Shown here: positions 19,226-28,937 of the stretch, piece after piece
Position numbering within the stretch: the stretch's first letter is position 1
Layout: each line of letters opens with the position of its first letter
Source of the DNA: Methanofervidicoccus abyssi
Lineage (GTDB): Archaea; AGJL01; Methanococci; Methanococcales; Methanococcaceae
DNA length: 64,000 bases
Assembly (NCBI RefSeq): GCF_004310395.1
Contig: NZ_BFAX01000004.1
Coordinates: 62,001-126,000 of the forward strand
Reading direction: 5' to 3'
Notes under the pieces: model-generated
What the model saw: only the letters and a program-made list of their open reading frames with translations
Told to the model about the DNA's origin: nothing
Databases searched by the model: none
Program-made: the position numbers and the translations under genes

Positions 19226-20812
19226 TTAAGGTTTATATCTCATATAATGTTTGTATATCGCACCTCCAAATAAACCTTTATACTTCTCTATACTGTTGTT
19301 ATTTTGCCAACTTAGATTTCTAACTACGTGGTTATAACAGTTCTCTATGAACTTAGATAGAGGTGCATTTTTATCGTACGGACTTTCTGGACAACTACTA
19401 TGGCTATAGGATATGTAGAGATGTATATCCTTCAACCTGTAAAATGTCCAATTAATAGCATGTTCTACACCCCATTTTAAACCGTATTTGTCGTAGTGTT
19501 TAAAGAGTACTCCTGTAGCTCTATCGAAATTTGGATCTGCTATGGGATCTGGATTTAGTGATATCACCGTGTCTCTCAAACCTCCAACCTCCCTTGCAAT
19601 TACAGGAGTACCGTATACCATAGACTCCATCTGTGTCAGTCCACAGGGTTCCCAGAGAGATGGTACTATACTCCAGTCACTCCCTGCATAGATAATAGGA
19701 ACTAACGGTGGACAGTGTCCAATGAGAGCAGTGACGTTATCACTGTAACTCTCGGCAAAATTTTTCATTTCTTCCTCTATAGATCTGTCCCCTTTAGAGA
19801 GCATGATAAGTTTTAATCTGTGTTCCTCGAAAAGTTCCGAGAATGCCTGAAAGATTATATCAAATCCCTTCTGATAGGTGGCTCTACCTACAAATCCAAT
19901 AAGAGGAACTGTTATATCCCTACAACTAATATTTCCATATATTTCAACATCACTTCCAGTTATTGAAGTTTTGTCCATGTCGTTCCACTCTTCTATATAC
20001 CTCTCTAAGTTATTAAAATTCCAAAACCATGAGTACTTTATCTTCGGTTTAACTATATGTCCATCTCCTACACCGTAGTCACTTATGAATATACCTAATT
20101 TTCTTGGATCTATTTTGTTGTTGGTGTAGGAGACAACGTAATTCACTAAGTTACCGGGATTCATCTCCTCTATATCTATACCATTCAATATACCATGGAA
20201 AGGTTTTACCTTACTTTGCTCCCTTATGAAATCTATGGACTTTATTTCTTCTGCATGAGTTGGACTAACTGTATTGAACCCATCACTGAAGTGTATCCCT
20301 AACTCCAAGAATGTTAAAGTTAGTCCCTTGTAATCTACAAGTGGTCCCTTAAAGGCTTCGTTATGTATAGTCATGGTAGTTGGTATATCCAACTTTTCAT
20401 GACACTCTGCTATTGCAAGACCACAGGGCCAGTCATGGCCAGAGACACAGTCTGGAGTGTAGTACTTATCTAAGTAAAACAGTACCAAATCTGCGAAGAG
20501 ATGGTACTTAAATGGATCCCAGATGTCTATTTTATTTATTTTCTCGTTACTAAAAGCTACTATATCTACCTGAGTATTAAGGTGTGAAGTTTTTACAATA
20601 TCGAAGTTGAAGGTAGTACCTTGATACCTCAGAGGTATAGTATCTATCTTCTCATGGGGGAGATTCGATATCTTGTTGTCGTGATCCATTGTTATAACTA
20701 CTACATCGTTTCCTTTAATTTTTAGAAATTTGGAGAGATCTCTTACAACGTCTCCTAATCCTCCCACTGAGGTCAAAGGTGCTATAGTGGGTGTCAATAT
20801 AGCAATTTTCAA
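19226..20812 (-). CDS. glgA: Glycogen synthase (GT5 family)
   Basis: Transfers glucose from a nucleotide sugar to a growing alpha-1,4-glucan for storage. 528 residues. GT-B fold: N-terminal sugar-nucleotide site VGGLGDVVRDLSKFL (residues 16-30) and C-terminal domain with FVGRATYQKGFD and EPCGLTQMESMVYGTP. Starts with TTG at 20812, preceded by GGTGAT. Divergent from glucose-6-phosphate isomerase; the same pair is linked in related methanogens. Nucleotide donor (ADP- or UDP-glucose) cannot be read from sequence. Confidence 0.9.
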   Translation of the reverse strand: MKIAILTPTIAPLTSVGGLGDVVRDLSKFLKIKGNDVVVITMDHDNKISNLPHEKIDTIPLRYQGTTFNFDIVKTSHLNTQVDIVAFSNEKINKIDIWDPFKYHLFADLVLFYLDKYYTPDCVSGHDWPCGLAIAECHEKLDIPTTMTIHNEAFKGPLVDYKGLTLTFLELGIHFSDGFNTVSPTHAEEIKSIDFIREQSKVKPFHGILNGIDIEEMNPGNLVNYVVSYTNNKIDPRKLGIFISDYGVGDGHIVKPKIKYSWFWNFNNLERYIEEWNDMDKTSITGSDVEIYGNISCRDITVPLIGFVGRATYQKGFDIIFQAFSELFEEHRLKLIMLSKGDRSIEEEMKNFAESYSDNVTALIGHCPPLVPIIYAGSDWSIVPSLWEPCGLTQMESMVYGTPVIAREVGGLRDTVISLNPDPIADPNFDRATGVLFKHYDKYGLKWGVEHAINWTFYRLKDIHLYISYSHSSCPESPYDKNAPLSKFIENCYNHVVRNLSWQNNNSIEKYKGLFGGAIYKHYMRYKP

Positions 20813-21572
20813 GATATCACCATTAATATAACTTTAATATAATTTTAATATAATAATAGTTTGTAATAAATAATTTAATTTTATTTACTTTATTTCTACT
20901 AGCTTGATAGAATTTAAAGGAGGTTGCCAATAATTATTTTAACATCCAGATTATTTACTCGTACTCATTTTTTATTAGATCAGTCCTTCTACCACCACAC
21001 TTTTTATCCTTAGTTTTATTTTGTTTTATTTATATGTAACAAACAAAACTATTTAAAATTAACAACAACTATCGAGATTCTCCAATAATAAAAAAATAAA
21101 TCACTTAAATAAGGTTATAAATAAAGTTAATACATTTTGGGTGAAAGGCAAAGTATATATAAGGTACTTCACAGCTAACCTCTACGAGATGTTAATGATT
21201 ACTTTTTTATTTTTATAAGAATAATTAAAATCAAATCTGTTAAACTTTCTATTTTTATCCTTTTTAATATTTCCAACATCTCATTCACTGTTATTTTTTT
21301 GTTTATATTCTTAAAAATCGATATATCCCTTCCTTGTACACATCTTCCAGTATCTCCTCAGTTATAAGATCTTCTCCATAACCTTCACTGTAATCTCCGA
21401 GAGAATTTTCATAACTTTTCCCTCAATTTATAATATATCGGATATATTAGAATATTAGATTATTATTTAGTACAGTAGGTACTAAAATATTAATATTTTA
21501 TATTATTGTTATATTATTTATATTATCTAGAAGTTTTCATGATTTTTAAGAAGGATTATTTACAGTGATACT
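20813..21572. other. Gene-free divergent gap glgA/pgi with promoter-like site and relics
   Basis: 760 bases, unusually long. Contains AAAGTATATATAAGG (about 21149-21163), a strong TATA-like site readable in either direction and not followed by an annotated gene. On the minus strand two coding-like fragments lack starts: 21303-21422 (see separate entry), and about 20961-21030 ending KKCGGRRTDLIKNEYE-stop. Could be remains of a decayed gene or an unannotated small RNA region. Confidence 0.35.
21303..21422 (-). pseudogene. Possible gene relic
   Basis: 39 codons open between stops on the minus strand, reading like a protein C-terminus (part: GYGEDLITEEILEDVYKEG) but with no usable start. An ATG with GAGGG upstream exists in the neighbouring frame (MKILSEITVKVMEKIL), so a frameshifted small gene is one reading. 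No family recognised; chance cannot be excluded. Confidence 0.25.
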
Positions 21573-22862
21573 ATGAAAAATTATTTTAACTATATTAACG
21601 TTATGAAGGAGAAAATAGGTATTGAAGGTATATCTTTAGAGGATATAGAAGGTATGAGGAATATCGTAGATACGGCTTACAGGAGAACTATGGAAAGGTA
21701 TGATAAAGGGGAATTAGGTTTTATGGAAGTAATACAGAAGGATTGTGAGTGCTACCGCCTAAGTGATAGGTACAAGGAGTTTAAGTATATCCTAGTTGTT
21801 GGAATGGGAGGGTCTATCTTAGGCACCCAGATGGTGTATGAAGGTGTTAAAGGAGTCTATGCCAACGAGTTAAATTCCAAGAAGGTTTTCTTTTTGGATA
21901 ACTCAGATCCTGAATTACTTTACAGTATCCTTAAGATAGTAGCTCTCAGGGAAACTTTAGTATTTGTAGTAAGTAAATCGGGGAATACCGTGGAAACTCT
22001 TGCAAATTTCTTTATACTCAGGGAAAAGATGAAAAAAGAGGGATGTAGGGAAGATAATGTTGTTATAATATCAAGTGGAGGCTTGTTGAAGGAGATAGGG
22101 AAGAGGGAGAATTATAAGATATTTGAAATACCTGAGAATGTTGTAGGCAGGTTTTCAGTACTTTCTTCCGTTGGACTTGTCCCACTGTCTTGTATGGGTG
22201 TGGATATTGGTAAATTAATATCCGGGGCTAGAGATATGGATAAACTCTGTAGGAGGGAAGATGTATTTAACAACCCTGCCCTTATGAATGCCCTAATCCA
22301 CTATATGTTTTTAAATAGGGGGAAAAGTATCTCGGTAATTATGCCTTATATAGAAAGACTCTACAGATTTGATTTATGGTATAGACAGTTGTGGGCTGAG
22401 AGTCTTGGGAAAGATGGGAAGGGGCAGACACCGGTGGCAGCGTTGGGGGCCAAGGACCAACACTCACAACTTCAACTCTACCTCGACGGTCCAAAGGATA
22501 AGATAATTACATTTATAAAGGTTAGGAAATTCAAAGAAGACTTTACTATAAGATATAAAGGGCACTATCTAGATGGTTGTAACTTGTCCCAACTGATAAA
22601 CTTCCAACAGTTAGGAACTGAAAGAGTTTTAACTTCTATGGGGGTACCTAATATCTCTATAGTACTTGAGGATTTAGACGAGTACACCCTTGGGAAGTTG
22701 ATATACATGTACGAAATGACAACTGCCTTTATGGGGGAAATGATGGAGGTTAATGCCTTCAATCAGCCTGCAGTGGAGGAAGGAAAAAAGATAACAAGAG
22801 AATTATTGGAGGGAAAAGGTAAGGGGGAAGAGGTAGTCAAGGATTATATTATCAAGATATAG
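21573..22862 (+). CDS. pgi: Glucose-6-phosphate isomerase
   Basis: Interconverts glucose-6-phosphate and fructose-6-phosphate, linking gluconeogenesis to glycogen. 429 residues, PGI superfamily: VVGMGGSILGTQ, SKSGNTVETLANF (phosphate-binding SIS site), WAESLGKDGKGQTPVAALGA and DQHSQLQLYLDGP. This is the bacterial-type PGI, not the cupin-type of Thermococcales. Shine-Dalgarno AGTGAT. Divergent from glgA, consistent with a shared role in carbohydrate storage. Confidence 0.93.
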   Translation: MKNYFNYINVMKEKIGIEGISLEDIEGMRNIVDTAYRRTMERYDKGELGFMEVIQKDCECYRLSDRYKEFKYILVVGMGGSILGTQMVYEGVKGVYANELNSKKVFFLDNSDPELLYSILKIVALRETLVFVVSKSGNTVETLANFFILREKMKKEGCREDNVVIISSGGLLKEIGKRENYKIFEIPENVVGRFSVLSSVGLVPLSCMGVDIGKLISGARDMDKLCRREDVFNNPALMNALIHYMFLNRGKSISVIMPYIERLYRFDLWYRQLWAESLGKDGKGQTPVAALGAKDQHSQLQLYLDGPKDKIITFIKVRKFKEDFTIRYKGHYLDGCNLSQLINFQQLGTERVLTSMGVPNISIVLEDLDEYTLGKLIYMYEMTTAFMGEMMEVNAFNQPAVEEGKKITRELLEGKGKGEEVVKDYIIKI

Positions 22863-23443
22863 ACAATAAAGGATAAATCAGGTGAAAAAGCAAAAATAAT
22901 CTTTATAGCAGAGTAATGGAGAAGAGGTAAAATATATCTAATTCTTCTTAAGGGTTTTTTTACTTCTTTTTCTGCTGTTTCTTTATGAATCCTTAACACA
23001 ACATATATAATACTTTACTTCCCACAAAGTGAGAGTTTTAAAAATTATATATAAATTATATAAAAATAAAATAGACAAAAAATAAGGAAATGGTTTTAAA
23101 TAAAAAACTCTATTTACCCCGCAATATTAAAATATTTTCCCCTTTCTACCCCTAAACATACTGGAAAAAGAGAGAACTTCCTAATACCTCCTAACTACAA
23201 TGATAGAATAGCCTTATTTGTTATTTATATTAATAAATTTATTTTTATTATTATTCTTTTAATCACTACTTTAATAAGGAAGTTAGAAAATATTAAAAAC
23301 CTGAAGAAGACCACCGATTACTATAAAAACTATCAGGTATTAAGGATGTTAGTTACCAAGAGCATGTTTAAGAACTTCAAAAAAATAGGACATCTCCCCC
23401 AGTTCTAGAAATATAAAAAGTATAATAAAAAATTAGTGAAACT
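22863..23443. other. Gene-free gap pgi/nox with an open frame lacking a start
   Basis: 581 bases. T-runs at about 22951-22960 may end the pgi transcript. The right half contains the open frame described at 23100-23408 and one copy of an AT-rich dispersed motif (23256-23280). No RNA gene recognised. Confidence 0.45.
23100..23408 (+). pseudogene. Possible relic ORF without start codon
   Basis: 102 codons without a stop on the plus strand but with no ATG, GTG or TTG until near the end. The last part looks coding (IRKLENIKNLKKTTDYY ... MLVTKSMFKNFKKIGHLPQF) and is preceded by a hydrophobic AT-rich stretch, so it could be the tail of a lost small membrane protein. ATG 23346 could start only a 20-residue peptide. 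No family recognised. Confidence 0.3.
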
Positions 23444-24793
23444 ATGAGGACTGTGATTATAGGAAGTGGAGCAGGAGGATTAACTACTGCATCCACTATA
23501 AGGAAATACAACAGAGATATGGAGATAGTAGTAATCACAAAGGAGAAATATGTAGCCTACTCGCCCTGCGCCATACCCTACGTTATAGCCGGTGAGATAC
23601 CTTCATTCCAGGATATAATTATGCATACACCTGAAGACTACAGGAAAAATAAAAACATAGAGGTAATTACAGAATCTACTGTTGTAGATATAGACTCTGA
23701 AAACAAAAATGTGATCTACTACGATATAGATGGAAATAAAAATACTCTAAAATACGACTATCTCGTTATTGCAACAGGGGGAGAAACCTTTATTCCCCCC
23801 ATTGAGGGAAGAGATTTAGAGAGTATTTTTAAGGTAAAAACCATAGAAGATGGGATGAAGATAAAGAATTACGCTGAAAAATCCGGAAGTGCCGTAGTTA
23901 TAGGTGCCGGTGCCATAGGTCTTGAAACGGCCTATGCACTAAGAAAATTGGATCTCAAGATTACCATTGTGGAAATGGCCCCCCAGGTACTACCAAGAGG
24001 TTTAGATATAGACATGGCAGAGATCGTTCTGAAGTATCTTCAGGATCTAGGTATAGAAGTTATCCTGGGAAAACCTGTCAGTAAAATACTTGGAGATGAG
24101 AACAACAGGGTAAAGGGGGTTATAGTAGGGAATAAACCATACAGTTGTGATATGGTGGTGATGGCTACAGGAACTAGGCCAAATATAGAGTTGGCCAAGA
24201 AAGCCGGATGTAAAATAGGAAGACTTGCCATAAAGGTAAATAGTAGGATGGAAACCTCTATTCCAAACATCTACGCAGTAGGGGACTGTGTGGAAACTGT
24301 AGATTTTATAACAAAACAGCCAATACTTTCACCCTTTGGATCAACTGCAGTGAGACAGGGTAAAGTTGCAGGAAAAAATATTGCAGGTATTCCAACAGAG
24401 TTTAAACCAGTCTTAAATGCCATGGTATCCAAGATAGGAGAGATGGAGATAGGAAGTACAGGTATAAGCGAACTTAGGGCTCATCAGGATAGATTGGAAG
24501 TAGTAGTAGGTAAGGCAAAGGCTCTCACAAGGGCCAGATACTACCCCGGAGGAAAACCTATATATGTAAAGTTGATCTTCGACATGAATAGAACCCTCAT
24601 AGGTGCTCAGATAGTTGGGGGAGAAAGAGTATCTGAAAGAATAGATGCCATGTCCCTGGGAATATTGAAAGGTGTCACCTGCGAGGAGTTAGTCAATATG
24701 GAGTTCTCTTACGCCCCTCCAGTATCAATGGTTGTAGATCCAATAGCCCTTGCAGCAGAAGATGCATGGGACAAGTTTCAGAAATTAGAATAA
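23444..24793 (+). CDS. FAD-dependent NADH oxidase / CoA-disulfide reductase family
   Basis: 449 residues of the pyridine nucleotide-disulfide oxidoreductase family. N-terminal FAD site IIGSGAGGLTTA, single redox Cys42 in YSPCAIPYVI (the Nox/Npx/CoADR type, one active cysteine), NAD(P)H site VIGAGAIGLETAYAL, second FAD motif IYAVGDCVE, then a C-terminal dimerisation domain. In anaerobes such enzymes remove O2 or peroxide or reduce CoA or sulfur species; the substrate cannot be told. Single gene with weak Shine-Dalgarno AGTGA. Confidence 0.85.
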   Translation: MRTVIIGSGAGGLTTASTIRKYNRDMEIVVITKEKYVAYSPCAIPYVIAGEIPSFQDIIMHTPEDYRKNKNIEVITESTVVDIDSENKNVIYYDIDGNKNTLKYDYLVIATGGETFIPPIEGRDLESIFKVKTIEDGMKIKNYAEKSGSAVVIGAGAIGLETAYALRKLDLKITIVEMAPQVLPRGLDIDMAEIVLKYLQDLGIEVILGKPVSKILGDENNRVKGVIVGNKPYSCDMVVMATGTRPNIELAKKAGCKIGRLAIKVNSRMETSIPNIYAVGDCVETVDFITKQPILSPFGSTAVRQGKVAGKNIAGIPTEFKPVLNAMVSKIGEMEIGSTGISELRAHQDRLEVVVGKAKALTRARYYPGGKPIYVKLIFDMNRTLIGAQIVGGERVSERIDAMSLGILKGVTCEELVNMEFSYAPPVSMVVDPIALAAEDAWDKFQKLE

Positions 24794-25116
24794 ATTTAGT
24801 TTCTTTAATTATTAAAAAATTCAGTTCTCATTAAAAAACGATAAAAATGATTATTACAAAAAAATAATAATAAGTAAAAAATAATTAAAAAATAAAAAAA
24901 TAAAATACTCGAAATATAAATATACCTCCCTTTTCCTGGACGTTAGATAAAAAGAAGATTCTCCTAAATTATAGGTATTATTTTTCCCTTAGGAGGATTT
25001 TATTATAAATTTTTTCGTTAATATTCACTATTTTTTTAAAACCACTGCTTTAATGGGAACGAGGATTTATCTAGGATTATCACTTAATATAAACCATTAT
25101 TTATTTTACCTTACAT
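24794..25116. other. Gene-free convergent gap
   Basis: 323 bases between convergent genes. Very AT-rich, with T-runs at about 25009-25036. Contains the 16-mer TTTAATGGGAACGAGG (25049-25064), which recurs at 43464-43479. No gene recognised. Confidence 0.4.
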
Positions 25117-26268
25117 CTAATTGGAATAATTGTGGTACTCATTTAACCTCTCCTTCAACTTCTCCACATTTCCATCGTACTTTACAACATACTTACCAAG
25201 TTTTATGCTCTCTTCCACAAGTTCTTTATTTAACTTATTCATCTCCCCGATGGGAAAATCTGTATATATAACAACATCGGAGGATCTGATCTCTTCTAAA
25301 GCCCTTTCATAACTCTTCTGGGATATAGGATTATAAGGCTCTTCTTCTACTATCTTCAACTCCATTGTTTCAGCAACTGTATAATCTATATCATTTTTAT
25401 GGAGCACTCCAACTGTTACACTGTATTCATTTTTAACTAGGAATCTCATCACATTGACACCTGTACCTCCTCCACATATGAGAAATACCTTACAGTCCCT
25501 CTTTCCACAAGACTTCAACTCGAAGTATCCCAACACCTCACTGTAGTTTGCACTCTCCAAATCGTAGAGGTTATTTACCACTTCTCTCTTCATAACATCT
25601 TCTGGGTGTCCATAGGCTATAATCCTTCCATTTTTGATAAGGGCTATCTTATCTGCTACCCTAAGGGCTAACTCTATATCATGTAGTGTAACTACTATTG
25701 CCAAGTTGTTCTCAGTCGCAAGTTTTCTAAGTAATATAGTTAACTCTATCTTATGTTTTGCGTCTAGAAAACTTGTAGGTTCGTCTAATATAAGTACCCT
25801 AGGTTCCTGGGCGAGGGCTCTCGCTATCATTATCTTCTGCCTCTCTCCATCACTCATCTCAAAGAAGTTCTTACTTAACAGATGTGTTGCATTTACAGAT
25901 GCTGCTGCATACTCTATTATCTCCTTATCCCTTTTACTTAATCTCCCAAATATATCTGTATAGGGATGCCTACCTATGGCGACGATGTCGTACCCTGTTA
26001 GATTACCCGGATTAACCCGCTCAGTTAGTACTACAGACATCTCCCTTGCAATTTCCCTGGGAGATAACCTGTGAATATTTCTACCGTTTAAATAAACAAT
26101 TCCCCTCTTAGGTTTTAAATACGTAGCTATGGTCTTTAGAAGCGTAGATTTTCCAGCTCCGTTAGGACCTATTATACATAGTATCTCCCTATTTTTTATC
26201 TCTAAGTTTATACCTTCTACTACAACGTAGTTGTCATACCCAACAGAGAGATTTTCAGTTTTTAGCAT
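25117..26268 (-). CDS. ABC transporter ATP-binding protein, iron/cobalamin type, with C-terminal extension
   Basis: 383 residues. N-terminal 250 residues are an ABC ATPase of the FecE/BtuD class: Walker A GPNGAGKST (34-42), signature MSDGERQ (a variant of LSGGQ), Walker B VLILDEPT, H-loop VVTLHDIE. The last ~130 residues form a separate domain with a glycine-rich LICGGGTGVNVMRFL and SVTVGVLHKNDIDY, resembling a nucleotide-binding fold. No permease or binding protein is nearby, so partners must be encoded elsewhere. Substrate (iron chelate, cobamide or molybdate) is inferred only by family. Confidence 0.82.
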   Translation of the reverse strand: MLKTENLSVGYDNYVVVEGINLEIKNREILCIIGPNGAGKSTLLKTIATYLKPKRGIVYLNGRNIHRLSPREIAREMSVVLTERVNPGNLTGYDIVAIGRHPYTDIFGRLSKRDKEIIEYAAASVNATHLLSKNFFEMSDGERQKIMIARALAQEPRVLILDEPTSFLDAKHKIELTILLRKLATENNLAIVVTLHDIELALRVADKIALIKNGRIIAYGHPEDVMKREVVNNLYDLESANYSEVLGYFELKSCGKRDCKVFLICGGGTGVNVMRFLVKNEYSVTVGVLHKNDIDYTVAETMELKIVEEEPYNPISQKSYERALEEIRSSDVVIYTDFPIGEMNKLNKELVEESIKLGKYVVKYDGNVEKLKERLNEYHNYSN

Positions 26269-26415
26269 TTTTATCCCTGTTATTTGTTGTACATGTACAT
26301 AAATAAAAATAATGTATTGATAAATAAAAAATAATTATTATAAACTAATTAAAAATAATAATAAACATACAAATAAAAACTAGAATCTTATATTTCTAAA
26401 CACTTAGGTGATACC

Positions 26416-27753
26416 TTGGTATTTAAAGCCTACGATATAAGAGGTGTATTTAGAGAACAGTTGGATGAGAACTTTGCATACTCCTTAGGTAAGGTCCTAG
26501 GAGAGAGATACAATAACATACTCGTTGCTAAGGATGTAAGAATAGGTTCAGATGGACTCCTGAAACCATTTATATACGGTATAATGGAATCTGGAGGTAA
26601 GGTATCCTACGGAGGTACCATATCCACACCTCTTATGTACTTCGGTACTAAGAATAGATACGATTTAGGAGTAATTATAACTGCCTCCCACAACCCCCCA
26701 GAGTACACAGGTTTTAAAATGTGTGATAGAAATGCCATCCCTATATCTCCAGTAGAGGAGGTAAAACCAATATTCAAAAGGGATAAATTGGAGAACTCCC
26801 AGAGGAAAGAAGTTGAGGAGATAAATTTAGAAGAGTTAAAAGTTGATATCTCATCAGAATATAAGAGGTTCTTTTTAAAGAGGTGTAGATCTTACGATAT
26901 AAAGGTGGCAGTTGACTTTGCAAACGGTAGTACATCAATTGTAGAGAGGGAGATACTGGAGAGATTATTAAAGGATCATGTATTTATAAACGACTATCCA
27001 GATGGGACCTTCCCAGCACATCAACCAGACACATTGAAAATCTCATGTTTAAGGGATATAATAAGAACAGTAAGGGAGAACGGCTGTGATACTGGAATAA
27101 TCTTCGATGGAGATGGAGACAGAATAGGTATAGTTGATGAGAGAGGAGATGTCCTCCAGGGAGATATGATAACTGCTATAATAGCCCGAGAGATCCTGGA
27201 GGAGAAGGATGGTAAGGATATAAAGATAATATACGATTTAAGGTGTAGTAAGATTGTTCCCGAAGTAATAGAGAAGTATGGAGGAATACCTGTAAAGAGT
27301 AAGGTGGGACACTACTTTATAAAGAAACTTATGCAGGAAATAGATGGGGAGTTTGCAGGGGAACTTTCAAATCACTTCTACTTTAAGGAGATTGGATACT
27401 TCGAAGGACCATTAATCGCCCTAAACTATATCCTATTCACTATGGAAGAAGGGAAAGAGCCTCTCTCGAGGATATGGAGAAAATACAAGAAGTATTATCA
27501 CAGTGGTGAGATAAACTTCAAGGTAAAGGATCAGAGGAAGATATTAGAAAAACTGAAGGAGATATATAAGGACTGTAAAATAGAGGAGTTAGATGGACTC
27601 TCTGTATACTGTAAAGGGTGGTGGTTCAACATAAGGCCTTCCAACACTGAACCTCTATTAAGGTTGAACTTGGAAGGGGATACCGAAGATATTATGAGGG
27701 AGAAGGTAGAAGAGATTAAAGAGATTGTGAATAAGTTAGATAGGGGTTTATAG
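26416..27753 (+). CDS. Phosphomannomutase/phosphoglucomutase
   Basis: 445 residues of the alpha-D-phosphohexomutase family. Opening FKAYDIRGVFREQL, phosphoserine loop TASHNPPEYTG (Ser91), Mg site FDGDGDRIG, and sugar-phosphate loop RPSNTEPLLRLNLE near the end. The AYDIRG start is typical of PMM/PGM rather than GlmM. Provides mannose-1-P or glucose-1-P for glycans or glycogen. Starts with TTG at 26416, after AGGTGA. Exact specificity unknown. Confidence 0.85.
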   Translation: MVFKAYDIRGVFREQLDENFAYSLGKVLGERYNNILVAKDVRIGSDGLLKPFIYGIMESGGKVSYGGTISTPLMYFGTKNRYDLGVIITASHNPPEYTGFKMCDRNAIPISPVEEVKPIFKRDKLENSQRKEVEEINLEELKVDISSEYKRFFLKRCRSYDIKVAVDFANGSTSIVEREILERLLKDHVFINDYPDGTFPAHQPDTLKISCLRDIIRTVRENGCDTGIIFDGDGDRIGIVDERGDVLQGDMITAIIAREILEEKDGKDIKIIYDLRCSKIVPEVIEKYGGIPVKSKVGHYFIKKLMQEIDGEFAGELSNHFYFKEIGYFEGPLIALNYILFTMEEGKEPLSRIWRKYKKYYHSGEINFKVKDQRKILEKLKEIYKDCKIEELDGLSVYCKGWWFNIRPSNTEPLLRLNLEGDTEDIMREKVEEIKEIVNKLDRGL

Positions 27754-27826
27754 TTAAAATTTTTTAATTTTAATTTTCATTTCTTCACGGTATCTAACTA
27801 TAACACCCTTCCATTAAAAGAATCGA

Positions 27827-28654
27827 TTAATTCCTACTAAAAACCCTATAACTTCCTAAATGTTTTATATACGCTACGTGCCCCTTCAACGCCTCTATAA
27901 GATCCTCCTCATTTTCAGGAGTTATGTAATCAATATAGAATATATAGTTACCTAACTCCTCCTTTGAGGGCCTCGACTCTATCCTTGTTAAATTGACGTT
28001 GAAATCGTTGAATATCTTTAGTATCTCGTAGAGAGCACCTGGTCTATCCTCAATCAGTTTTACTATAACTGTGGATTTTTTTATACCATCCTCCTTTAAT
28101 TCCAACTTTAGCCCCTTTCTTCCAATAAGTATAAACCTTGTGGTGTTGTTCCTGTAGTCCTGTATTCCCTCTTCAAGGACCTTTAAGTTGTAGAGTTTAG
28201 CAGCCTCCTTGGAGGCAATTGCTCCGACTTCTTCACGCCCTATGGATTTTACCAACTTAACCGCCTCGGCGGTACTAGACACTGGTACAGTTACCCACTC
28301 ATGTTTTTTTATATAATTTCTACACTGGGCAAGTGCCTGAGGATGGGAGTATATTTTTTTTATCTTCTCCTTGTTGTATCCCACTAGACAGTGATTTATA
28401 TTTATATCCAACTCTCCATATATTCTGATCTTATCGTAGAACTCTAAGAGGAGATCTTGGGTAAGAGATACAGATCCCTCGATGGAGTTTTCAGAGGGCA
28501 CTACACCGTAGGAATTATTTTTGCTGTTTTCCAACTGTTGAAAGACATCGTATATAGAATTACAACATACTATGGTATTTTCTCCCAGGATCTTGGAGAA
28601 TAACTTGGCAGCTATTTCAGAGTAACTACCTTTAGGCCCTAAGCAGTATATCAT
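27827..28654 (-). CDS. pheA: Prephenate dehydratase
   Basis: Converts prephenate to phenylpyruvate in phenylalanine synthesis. 275 residues: N-terminal catalytic domain (GPKGSYSEIAA, VVPSENSIEGSVS, and the NNTTRFILIGR motif with the catalytic Thr-Arg-Phe), then C-terminal ACT domain (DRPGALYEILKIF, NLTRIESRP) that senses phenylalanine. No chorismate mutase domain is fused. ACGGTGAAG before the ATG. Converges with the phosphomutase gene. Confidence 0.93.
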   Translation of the reverse strand: MIYCLGPKGSYSEIAAKLFSKILGENTIVCCNSIYDVFQQLENSKNNSYGVVPSENSIEGSVSLTQDLLLEFYDKIRIYGELDININHCLVGYNKEKIKKIYSHPQALAQCRNYIKKHEWVTVPVSSTAEAVKLVKSIGREEVGAIASKEAAKLYNLKVLEEGIQDYRNNTTRFILIGRKGLKLELKEDGIKKSTVIVKLIEDRPGALYEILKIFNDFNVNLTRIESRPSKEELGNYIFYIDYITPENEEDLIEALKGHVAYIKHLGSYRVFSRN

Positions 28655-28937
28655 AATTTCTTCACCGTAAATTGTAATAATAATTTGAAAGAAATAATAA
28701 TAAAAATTGATATTAATATGGTTATGGATAAAAAACAGTTAATATTAAATAAATAACAACTATTAGGATTTAATAAAAAATAACTTATTATAAAAATCAG
28801 AAAAATAAAAACTCTATATTGATTATTATTTTATATTATTTTTTTGTTATAGTTTTTTATATTAAAAATTTTATAATATTATCAATACTATCACTTTTGA
28901 TGAACAGAGGTTATTAAAAGAATAAATGAGGTTTATT

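Noticed and set aside
20916-21005. Strong AAAGGAGGT followed by TTG frame
   Set aside because: Zero spacing between the Shine-Dalgarno and the TTG, and the encoded peptide is unremarkable.
25053-25271. 72-codon ORF on the plus strand
   Set aside because: Mostly antisense to the 3' end of the ABC ATPase gene; composition (Ser, His, Leu, Tyr) is that of a shadow frame.
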